Positions 1 to 5,371 of a DNA stretch of 9,398 nucleotides are shown here, in pieces. Positions within the stretch are counted from its first letter, which is position 1, and each line of letters opens with the position of its first letter. Both the position numbers and the translations under genes were made by a program. The stretch lies in the NCBI GenBank assembly GCA_008363265.1, contig RHKR01000085.1, positions 1 to 9,398 on the forward strand, read 5' to 3'. The notes under the pieces were generated by a model, which saw only the letters and a list, made by a program, of their open reading frames with translations, made no database searches and was not told the origin of the DNA. The DNA comes from Chlorobiota bacterium. Its GTDB lineage: Bacteria > Bacteroidota > Ignavibacteria > Ignavibacteriales > Ignavibacteriaceae.

Positions 1-993
1 GACTGGAAGGGTGTACTCAACCCTTGTGACAGGATTAAACGGATTCGGATAATTCTGAGAAACGCGGAATTCACCCGGAAGGGTTTGTGCTTCATCCTTA
101 ACGCCAACCGTCGTTTCCAGCACAACAGAGGTATCAGCCGCGGCTGAATCACCAAACGCGAATGTGCCGTAGTGGTTCTCACCCTTAAGAAGGTATCTCA
201 TCACAGCGGTAAGATATTTCTGCGAGAGGTATATCTGTCTGGTGCGGCTGAGGTAACCGCGGGGGTCGGTCCAGTCAAATATCCCTGTATCCATGAATTT
301 TGTGTGGTTGCCTCCCTTCAGAGTGAGCAGCCCCTTTTTGCCCGGCGTGTTGTTGTACATCGGTATCTGCGTTGTCGCGGGTGGTGTGATACCGTCGTTC
401 TGGGCGGATATCAGATATATCCACGATTTTGTGTTGTTTATCGAGCCGATGATCGTGGGTGTGGTTTCGGCAGCCGCGAAAGGAGCTGCGACCACGATGG
501 TTGTGTCATAAATGGTTGAAAGAAGTGAGGCGCCACCACCCATTGAGTGGCCGGAAACACCTGTTCTTGAAGTATCGGCGAGGTTAAAGAAGCGGTTCCC
601 CGGGGTTCGCGACAGGTTCTTTATGTGATTCAGGCACGCGATCAGGTCTTTGCCCAGCTCTCCATGTTGAGTGTCGCTGAACTGTGGTGCTATCACAATG
701 AATCCATGGGATGAAAGTTGCTTAAGGAGGGAAATGTAATATCCTGTCTGCATCAGGAAACCGTGTCCGAAAGCTATGATCGGATACTGCCCCTGTGATG
801 CATCGATCGGGGCGTTCTCACCGTCGGAAAGAGCGGGATAGTAGATACGGCAGTTCATCGAACGGCTGTCCCGGGATACGGTTTCGCTGTACCACCCCTG
901 GGCTTGCGGACCAAGTGTTCCGGGATCGGGTTGAGCAAAGATGCTAAACGAACCCAAAAGAAAAAGTGCAAAAGATCTTAAAAGTCTATTCAT
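1..993 (-). CDS. Secreted cutinase/dienelactone-hydrolase-like alpha/beta hydrolase with NYPNPFNP C-terminal segment (3' end cut by window)
   Basis: The frame is open from an ATG at 993 to the left edge, giving 331 residues without a stop. Residues 1-20 form a signal peptide (NRLLRS, hydrophobic core, cleavage before Q21). The alpha/beta-hydrolase domain shows an FGHGF oxyanion-hole segment (75-79), nucleophile elbow GHSMG (Ser150), a likely acid Asp200 in AQND and His230 in GGNH. The Ser-Asp-His spacing (50 and 30 residues) is close to the polyester-hydrolase/cutinase family (46 and 31 in the Ideonella PETase), and the NDG-ITPP and PMYNN segments also resemble that family. Residues 309-331 (around NYPNPFNP, 314-321) begin a FlgD/T9SS-type C-terminal sorting module, so the protein is probably exported and surface-attached or released. 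It is the last visible gene of the minus-strand operon, 48 bp after the barrel gene, with no clear Shine-Dalgarno. The substrate is unknown: a secreted esterase is well supported, polyester activity is only a possibility. Confidence 0.9.
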   Translation of the reverse strand, partial: MNRLLRSFALFLLGSFSIFAQPDPGTLGPQAQGWYSETVSRDSRSMNCRIYYPALSDGENAPIDASQGQYPIIAFGHGFLMQTGYYISLLKQLSSHGFIVIAPQFSDTQHGELGKDLIACLNHIKNLSRTPGNRFFNLADTSRTGVSGHSMGGGASLLSTIYDTTIVVAAPFAAAETTPTIIGSINNTKSWIYLISAQNDGITPPATTQIPMYNNTPGKKGLLTLKGGNHTKFMDTGIFDWTDPRGYLSRTRQIYLSQKYLTAVMRYLLKGENHYGTFAFGDSAAADTSVVLETTVGVKDEAQTLPGEFRVSQNYPNPFNPVTRVEYTLPV

Positions 994-1017
994 GAAGTGC
1001 AAATTACGACTTCATGA
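990..1017 (-). promoter_or_regulatory. Perfect 9-bp inverted repeat holding the hydrolase start codon
   Basis: Arms TCATGAAGT (990-998) and ACTTCATGA (1009-1017) are exact reverse complements with a 10-nt spacer. In the minus-strand transcript they would form a 9-bp hairpin whose 3' arm contains the hydrolase ATG (993-991). The 5' arm contains another ATG that opens a three-codon reading frame, Met-Lys-Ser-stop (1015-1004). The hairpin could hide the start codon, or as DNA it could be a protein-binding site. The repeat is seen directly; its function is inferred. Confidence 0.5.
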
Positions 1018-1030
1018 CGGTTCTGCCAAT

Positions 1031-1042
1031 ACCCCCGGGGGT
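1031..1042. repeat. 12-bp perfect GC-rich palindrome
   Basis: ACCCCCGGGGGT reads identically on both strands and overlaps the last base of the stop codon of the preceding barrel gene. It has no loop and no T-run after it, so it does not look like an intrinsic terminator. It could be a protein-binding site or chance. Confidence 0.35.
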
Positions 1043-1638
1043 CACCAGGTCATAAACCGCCAGGAGCCCATGATCTGAAGCGACAGGTCTGAATCCTGTA
1101 TCTTCGAGATATAGCCGTACTTCAATTCTCCTCCCAAAGAGAGTGTCCGCGTTACAGGCACGAGATAAGTCACCGCACCCACGACACCGATGCTGAACTG
1201 GGTACTCGCCATCTTGTTCCCGAATCCGCTTCCGCGTGAGATCAGCAGATAAATCCCGGTCGCGTACTTCACTTCAAGATACGGGAGCGTCTTGGGGAAT
1301 ATCCTCATCGAGAGCACACCCATCACCGGCACCGCCTCCATCGACACTTCAGCGGTGGATTTACCGAATCCATAGACCGACACATCAGTTTGAATCGAGT
1401 AGATGTGATGGTACCCTGTTTCCACACCCACACTCAGAAGGTGCTCCGGGTGCCACATCACTCTGAGGGTGCCGCCGAAGCCGGTAAGGTTCAGCCCCGG
1501 CTGTTCCATAGTAGTAAGATGACGAGAGAGGCCTCCACCCGCCTCAAGGGTAAGATTGTACAAAGCCTCGCTCAGTTGAGCCTTCGTGTTTACCGTAAAT
1601 AAAACGAACAGCAGGATGATCACATTTAGCAGCCGCAT
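1042..1638 (-). CDS. Small outer-membrane beta-barrel protein
   Basis: This 198-residue protein starts with a signal peptide (residues 1-20, ending NTKA before Q21). The rest has alternating short amphipathic strands rich in Gly, Tyr and Leu with polar turns, and it ends in an aromatic residue (Trp198), as outer-membrane barrels often do. Length and pattern fit an 8-stranded OmpX/OmpW-like or porin-family barrel, but no specific family can be named. The start is well supported: GAGGTGAT, complementary to the 16S tail, lies just before it and includes the stop codon of the GDPD gene, leaving a 4-bp gap. That arrangement suggests translational coupling and one transcript. The job is unknown; the context suggests an envelope partner of the lipoprotein phosphodiesterase or of the secreted hydrolase downstream. 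Confidence 0.75.
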   Translation of the reverse strand: MRLLNVIILLFVLFTVNTKAQLSEALYNLTLEAGGGLSRHLTTMEQPGLNLTGFGGTLRVMWHPEHLLSVGVETGYHHIYSIQTDVSVYGFGKSTAEVSMEAVPVMGVLSMRIFPKTLPYLEVKYATGIYLLISRGSGFGNKMASTQFSIGVVGAVTYLVPVTRTLSLGGELKYGYISKIQDSDLSLQIMGSWRFMTW

Positions 1639-1641
1639 CTG

Positions 1642-1649
1642 ATCACCTC
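1642..1649 (-). promoter_or_regulatory. Strong Shine-Dalgarno for the small barrel gene
   Basis: On the minus strand GAGGTGAT lies 3 nt before the ATG at 1638, with 7 nt between the GAGG core and the start. The TGA inside it is the stop codon of the upstream GDPD gene. It fixes the start of the 198-residue barrel protein and shows ribosome re-use after termination is likely. Confidence 0.75.
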
Positions 1650-2893
1650 ATATAATGGTAATATGCAACTACCGAGGGGTAATTGGTCAGGATTCCGTCG
1701 AATATTCCCTCATCGATAAAACTTTTTATGAAGGTCTGATCATCCAATGTCCAAACGAAAGCCCTTCTCCCTTCCGCCTGCAATTGCGCAACTATGCTGT
1801 TCTGAGTCCCGAGTGTCCAGCGCGGTGCCCAGACGAGCGAGTTCGCTCCCCTTACCAGTTCCGGAGACAGCTCACAAAGTGTTGGTATGTTGTCATGGGC
1901 GGGCATTTTCATCAGATTCGCCACTTTATCTTCAGTGGGAAGACCGATCACGATCTCAAGATCCCGTTTGGCCGCCTTGGCGTTTTTAAGCATCTCCTTC
2001 TGGATTGCGGCAACCAGGGGCATCTCATCGCTTTCCGACTTAAGGTCGAGCCACACGAACCTGAGTGTTGTGTTGTCGATAATATACTGAAGTGCATCCT
2101 GAAGGCTTGGTATCCTTTCACCGTTCTTCAGGGTGATGAGCGTGCTCAGCAGCGGCCATGAGAACTGCTCTATCTTACCCCAGATCACGCCCTTTTGGGT
2201 GAGTCGGAGGTTGATGTCATCGTCATGGTAGAGGAACGGTACACCGTCTTTCGATACTTTAACATCGATCTCTATCCCATCGGCACCATACCCTTCGGCC
2301 CTGCTGATCATCTCGATCGTGTTCTCGGAACAGCCGAGATAGTCGGAATTCCGCCCACCGCCCCTGTGCGCGATCACGAGGAATCTGCTGTTTTTCACAA
2401 ATCCACTGAACGGCCGGAGATACTGCAGCACAAGTTCCCTCCTTTGTGAAGTGGTTCCTACGCCGTATGTACCCCGGATAACAATCCCAACCGCAGAAGT
2501 ATCGGCTTTTATTATCCCGGCGGCCCCTTCATCCTTTGCGATCGCGATGCTAACAGGCCCGGTACCGGTACCGACCCTTTGCCTCCAGTATCCTGTGATA
2601 TAAACGGTAGAGTCAAGGCTGCCGGCATCGAGAACGGCATAACCCGCTTCCTTCGATGTAAAGACCGCCAGTTTATTCCCCTTCCACTTCACCACAACCT
2701 CGTCTCCAAACACAGGCTTTCCGCTTACCACGGTGTAGATGCCCTCCATTACACTTTTTGACGGGGCGGGAAGCGGAGTGGTCAGCGACATGATTTGTTC
2801 AGGATCCGTAACAGGCACGGCCACCTCGACCGGATTGTCGCACGAGCTCAGCAATAAAAGCAGGATCAACGGGAGTGGAATTCTCTTTTTCAC
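1643..2893 (-). CDS. Lipoprotein glycerophosphodiester phosphodiesterase (GDPD family)
   Basis: This 416-residue protein probably hydrolyses glycerophosphodiesters (deacylated phospholipids) to glycerol 3-phosphate and an alcohol, in the periplasm or at the outer membrane. A lipobox LSSC places the lipidated Cys at 18. Residues about 45-162 are a beta-rich domain of unknown role. The GDPD barrel runs from about 170 to 410 with the family signature: HRG (His176, Arg177), ENT (190-192), E-I-D (Glu208, Asp210), HD (His223, Asp224), a DLK segment (283-285) where many relatives have a Glu, VWTLDD (380-385) and GILTNYP near the end. All principal catalytic and metal-binding positions are present. 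The start is GTG and overlaps the stop of the preceding barrel gene (GTGA), so translation is probably coupled. It sits between two outer-membrane barrel genes, suggesting scavenging of glycerophosphodiesters or envelope lipid remodelling; the substrate cannot be read from sequence. Confidence 0.92.
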   Translation of the reverse strand: MKKRIPLPLILLLLLSSCDNPVEVAVPVTDPEQIMSLTTPLPAPSKSVMEGIYTVVSGKPVFGDEVVVKWKGNKLAVFTSKEAGYAVLDAGSLDSTVYITGYWRQRVGTGTGPVSIAIAKDEGAAGIIKADTSAVGIVIRGTYGVGTTSQRRELVLQYLRPFSGFVKNSRFLVIAHRGGGRNSDYLGCSENTIEMISRAEGYGADGIEIDVKVSKDGVPFLYHDDDINLRLTQKGVIWGKIEQFSWPLLSTLITLKNGERIPSLQDALQYIIDNTTLRFVWLDLKSESDEMPLVAAIQKEMLKNAKAAKRDLEIVIGLPTEDKVANLMKMPAHDNIPTLCELSPELVRGANSLVWAPRWTLGTQNSIVAQLQAEGRRAFVWTLDDQTFIKSFIDEGIFDGILTNYPSVVAYYHYMR

Positions 2894-3606
2894 AGGTTGA
2901 ATCCTATAATGAATTCCGGAATGTAGAAGAAGCGATCAAAAGTCGAGAAACCTGCCCACATGGGATAATAGAATTTCGTAAAGTTCGATTTGAACCCGAT
3001 CACGGCGTAATTATCCTTCCAGAGCGGCTGTTCAATGTAAATACCAACCGACCATCCCTCCACTCTTCTTGATCTTTCCGAAGTTAATATATCTCCTATC
3101 CGTGTGCTTTGCCTGAAGGGGATCATCAACTCTGAGCGGACTGATACGCTGAAACGTGGGAAGGTATAACCGATGGTGATATTCGGGTACAACTGCCATC
3201 CGTTCATTCTGGTATCGAATCCTTCCTGATCGAGCCAGCCGAACCAGAAAGCGACATCTGCGCCGGCCGAAATACCGAGCTCACCAAACTCATGGCTCCA
3301 GTTCAGTCCGGCCGAAAAATGCCAGGTAATGATGTTCGACTCGAGACCTCCTGTCGCAAAGAGGTTCCATGGAAGGCCGGTCTTTACCCGGTAAGCGAGA
3401 AGTGGGGCCCTGAAGGCGTCGACAGTCTCGATAACATCCTCCGGCAGACCCGCCGTGGCCAGCCCGATAGTGTGCACCACCTCCCCCACCCCCATTGCGA
3501 CAGGCAAATGAAAGGTGTTCTTCCTGAGTTCAAGGTCCTGTGATGTGGCCGGAAATGAGATCAGCAAAAAGAGTATGATCACAATTCCGGAAATTTTCAT
3601 GTGCAT
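2890..3606 (-). CDS. Predicted outer-membrane beta-barrel protein, first gene of the GDPD operon
   Basis: The protein is about 236-238 residues. Two start codons lie close together (3606 and 3600); either gives a typical signal peptide with core ISGIVIILFLLISF and cleavage near ATSQ. The same frame stays open upstream to 3675, but that extension adds 23-25 residues of unlikely leader and would begin upstream of the promoter box at 3632-3639, so it is rejected. The mature part alternates short hydrophobic and aromatic strands (many Trp, Tyr and Phe pairs) with polar turns and ends IIGFNL, consistent with a beta-barrel. No named family is recognised. It is followed with a 4-bp overlap by the GDPD gene. 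It could be a channel or an assembly partner for the GDPD lipoprotein, but this is inferred only from position. Confidence 0.75.
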   Translation of the reverse strand: MHMKISGIVIILFLLISFPATSQDLELRKNTFHLPVAMGVGEVVHTIGLATAGLPEDVIETVDAFRAPLLAYRVKTGLPWNLFATGGLESNIITWHFSAGLNWSHEFGELGISAGADVAFWFGWLDQEGFDTRMNGWQLYPNITIGYTFPRFSVSVRSELMIPFRQSTRIGDILTSERSRRVEGWSVGIYIEQPLWKDNYAVIGFKSNFTKFYYPMWAGFSTFDRFFYIPEFIIGFNL

Positions 3607-3631
3607 TGGTTTTACAGATATCCGTATTGTG

Positions 3632-3639
3632 CAAAAATA
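3632..3639 (-). promoter_or_regulatory. TATTTTTG promoter box (-7) for the barrel-GDPD-barrel-hydrolase operon
   Basis: On the minus strand TATTTTTG matches the Bacteroidota -7 consensus TAnnTTTG. It lies 25-31 nt before the two candidate start codons (3606, 3600), giving a short leader. A clear TTG at the expected -33 spacing was not found, so support rests on the box, its position and its recurrence at two other gene heads. Confidence 0.5.
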
Positions 3640-3686
3640 AGCCGGCGGTATCAGATTAGATGCATCTTTGCTCACACGGGTTTAAG

Positions 3687-3716
3687 TTGGATTGTTAAAA
3701 AATTACACTATTTTTG
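3687..3716 (+). promoter_or_regulatory. Bacteroidota-type promoter for the DUF1579 gene
   Basis: TTG (3687-3689), a 19-nt spacer and TATTTTTG (3709-3716) match the Bacteroidota pattern TTG-N19-21-TAnnTTTG. A start site near 3724 would give a leader of about 85 nt before the ATG at 3810. Its box is divergent to the one at 3632-3639, about 70 bp away. Confidence 0.6.
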
Positions 3717-3738
3717 TCGACCACAGGTTTTTAATTAA

Positions 3739-3779
3739 GGACCGTCAGTTTCTCCCGGGAATGAGTGGCGGACGGCCCC
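3739..3779 (+). promoter_or_regulatory. Possible leader stem-loop upstream of the DUF1579 gene
   Basis: GGACCGTC (3739-3746) can pair with GACGGCCCC (3771-3779) with one mismatch. The loop holds the palindrome TCCCGGGA (3752-3759), and four T residues follow the stem. A second CCGTC (3805-3809), directly before the start codon, could compete for the same GACGG. This allows two alternative folds, but no known riboswitch was recognised and the feature may be chance. Confidence 0.25.
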
Positions 3780-3809
3780 TTTTACCAAGTCAATTCGACA
3801 GGAACCGTC

Positions 3810-4370
3810 ATGAAAAAACTTACACTGATCCTCGCAGTTCTTTTCACCTTTGCTGCCTTCGCGCAGACGGCTGAAGAGATGAAAGCATACATGGACTACC
3901 TTACACCGGGCCCGTTCCACAAGCACCTCGCCCAAAGTGAAGGGAACTGGGACTACCAGATGAAGATCTTCAGTGAGCCCGGCAAAGAGCCGGCGATCGA
4001 AAAAGGGACCGCTATAGGTGAGATGATCCTCGGTGGGCGCTACCTCCAGATGACCCATGACGGCACCGCGTGGGGGATGCCTTTTCAGGCGATCCAGATA
4101 TTCGGTTTCGATAATGTTAAGCAGGAATTTCTGGCTTACTGGATCGACAACATGGGTACGGGCTTTACGGTCTCATCAGGCAAGATGGACTTCAACAAAG
4201 GCTATCTCGAGATGTTCGGCTCGTTTGTAGACGCGGCAATGAAGAAGGAAGTTAACTTTAGATGCGTGCTTAAATCTTCCGATATCGATAATTTCACCAT
4301 CGAGATGTTCGTCACCCGGGATAAAAACGAGTCGATCCTGTGGGAGACCTCCTACTCAAGGAAAAAATAG
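3810..4370 (+). CDS. DUF1579-family secreted protein
   Basis: This 186-residue protein begins at the ATG at 3810, with AGGA six bases before it and a clear signal peptide (MKKLTLILAVLF, then FAAFAQ, cleavage near residue 19). The upstream in-frame GTG at 3765 only adds 15 residues ahead of the signal peptide and is rejected. The mature part shows the DUF1579 pattern: EGNWDYQMK, a PGKEPAIEKGTA segment, LGGRYLQM, GMPFQAIQIFGFDN, a WIDNMGTGFT stretch, then FRCVLKS and a C-terminal WETSYSRK. The family fold is probably a lipocalin-like beta-barrel, and its biochemical role is not established. The gene is alone on the plus strand with its own promoter, divergent from the GDPD operon and convergent with the interrupted hydrolase. 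Confidence 0.88.
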   Translation: MKKLTLILAVLFTFAAFAQTAEEMKAYMDYLTPGPFHKHLAQSEGNWDYQMKIFSEPGKEPAIEKGTAIGEMILGGRYLQMTHDGTAWGMPFQAIQIFGFDNVKQEFLAYWIDNMGTGFTVSSGKMDFNKGYLEMFGSFVDAAMKKEVNFRCVLKSSDIDNFTIEMFVTRDKNESILWETSYSRKK

Positions 4371-4376
4371 CAGTCG

Positions 4377-4407
4377 TTATCGCGGCCGGATAAACTGTTG
4401 ATTTTTT
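4377..4407 (+). terminator. Weak candidate terminator after the DUF1579 gene
   Basis: TTATC (4377-4381) and GATAA (4389-4393) form a short 5-bp stem around a GC-rich 7-nt loop, followed after 8 nt by six T residues (4402-4407). The stem is weak and the T-run is not adjacent, so this is a tentative call for the 36-bp gap between two convergent genes. Confidence 0.25.
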
Positions 4408-5216
4408 CAGGTTTCCAAAGCCTTAACTATCGCTGCGGCCACTTCATCGGGTTTATCGATCATTGCGAAATGGCGGGCATCAGGTATCTCGACATAATGG
4501 ATCATCCTTGAGCGGAGGAGTGTTTCCTTGTCGTCTTCGGTAAACTTTATGTCATCCTTCGATCCGCGCAGGTACCATACCGGCACATCGGTTTCCATCA
4601 GGCGGCTTTTCAGGTCTTTGAACTGATCGAGGTGGTCGAAATAACCGAGGAGCACCTTTCGGCCGATCGATCTTGGTATCATTCTTCCCGCTCTAACAGC
4701 TTCGGCTAGTTCTGTTTTATCGGAAAAGTATGGTTCAAAAACCGAGCCCATCATCTGATAAGTCAGCCACCACATCAGGCCGCTGATAACCGGTTTACGG
4801 CTCATTGAATCGAGCATAAGAAGTTCTTTTGTTTCGGCATTTCTGTTCAGGGCAGGGGAGATGAGAACCATTTTACCGGTGAACCTGCCGCGGGCTGCGA
4901 GCTCGATAAGGACATTCGCGGAGAAGCTGTGCCCCACGATCATATCAGCCTGCAGTTCCTTTGCCATCTCTTAGTAGAGTATGGCGAAGCACATTACGGC
5001 GTGGTCGAAAGCCTTCGGTACGGGGAGCCCTTTGAACCCGGGAGGGTTGCCGGCGATGGAGTGTACGCCGGCCTTTTCGAGGACGGTTGAGTTTAAAAGC
5101 TTTCTAAATACAAGATCGGAGCCCTGAAGCCCCGGAAGAAGCAGAACTTTATATTTTACGGTTTCCGGCTTGTTTTCAACCAGAATCCATCCATTGCTTT
5201 CTCTTTCAGAAAACAT
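4407..5216 (-). pseudogene. Cytoplasmic alpha/beta hydrolase interrupted by an in-frame TAA
   Basis: Two adjacent reading frames (5216-4971, 81 residues; 4967-4407, 186 residues) lie in the same frame, separated only by TAA (4973-4971) and one GAG codon. Joined they give a normal 269-codon alpha/beta hydrolase. The first part holds the LLPGLQGSD oxyanion-hole segment and a GNPPGFKGLPVP loop. The second holds the nucleophile elbow VGHSFSAN, the acid region RGSKDD and the catalytic His in DARHF. The elbow is GHSFS, with Ser where the family usually has Gly. There is no signal peptide. A strong Shine-Dalgarno precedes the first ATG, and the rest of the frame is intact. One base change accounts for the break: a nonsense mutation, a sequencing error, or, less likely, a gene translated in two pieces by restart at the ATG six bases past the stop. 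Confidence 0.8.
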
Positions 5217-5221
5217 GGCAT

Positions 5222-5229
5222 CCTCCTTC
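5222..5229 (-). promoter_or_regulatory. Strong Shine-Dalgarno for the interrupted hydrolase
   Basis: On the minus strand GAAGGAGG ends 5 nt before the ATG at 5216. It is among the best Shine-Dalgarno sequences in the window, which decides the start and suggests the gene was, or is, well translated. Confidence 0.7.
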
Positions 5230-5253
5230 TTTAAAGATTAAATTTCAGGACTA

Positions 5254-5282
5254 AATAAAACACAAAATCAGGTGAAAGTCAA
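5254..5282 (-). promoter_or_regulatory. Sigma70-like promoter of the interrupted hydrolase
   Basis: On the minus strand TTGACT (5282-5277), 17 nt, then TTTATT (5259-5254) match -35 and -10 elements (5/6 and 4/6). A transcript would start about 30 nt before the start codon. This differs from the TATTTTTG boxes at other heads; TGATTTTG nearby is a one-mismatch alternative. Confidence 0.45.
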
Positions 5283-5295
5283 GCAATCACCCGAT
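5267..5295. promoter_or_regulatory. Operator-like inverted repeat around the -35 element
   Basis: ATCAGGTGA (5267-5275) and TCACCCGAT (5287-5295) are inverted copies matching at 8 of 9 positions, with an 11-nt spacer that contains the predicted TTGACT -35 box. The size, symmetry and position are those of a dimeric repressor site. No regulator gene is in the window to pair it with. Confidence 0.4.
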
Positions 5296-5340
5296 CCAGT
5301 GTAAAACATATCATGCAGTCACATGAAATTCTTTTCCCTA

Positions 5341-5367
5341 CTAACCTCTAACCTCTAACCTCTAACC
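5341..5367. repeat. Heptanucleotide tandem repeat, about four copies
   Basis: CTAACCT is repeated three times exactly, followed by CTAACC. On the minus strand this reads as GG tracts spaced by TTAGA, four in a row. It begins four bases past the cydB stop codon, in the gap before the interrupted hydrolase. Copy-number change by slippage is expected for such tracts; a two-layer G-quadruplex is possible on the G-rich strand. Confidence 0.9.
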
Positions 5368-5371
5368 ACTG

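Noticed and set aside
1013..1024. Twelve bases AACCGTCATGAA shared with the DUF1579 start region (3803-3814)
   Set aside because: Shared 12-mers are expected by chance in 9.4 kb on two strands, although both copies lie at an ATG.
1655..2161. 168-residue open frame antisense to the GDPD gene
   Set aside because: It lies wholly inside a well-supported gene on the other strand and has no recognisable domain or start signal.
3607..3675. N-terminal extension of the barrel protein to 3675
   Set aside because: It would begin upstream of the TATTTTTG promoter box and places 23-25 residues ahead of a perfect signal peptide.
3765..3809. Upstream GTG start for the DUF1579 gene
   Set aside because: It adds residues ahead of a standard signal peptide and lacks a Shine-Dalgarno; the ATG at 3810 has AGGA at proper spacing.
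4971..4973. Stop-codon recoding in the interrupted hydrolase
   Set aside because: The codon is TAA, which is not used for selenocysteine (TGA) or pyrrolysine (TAG), and no recoding structure was seen.
5311..5326. TCATG-N6-CATGA as a CRP/FNR site
   Set aside because: It has only 5-bp arms, fits neither consensus well, and lies far upstream of the promoter.
5341..5367. CRISPR array
   Set aside because: The units are 7 bp in direct tandem with no spacers.
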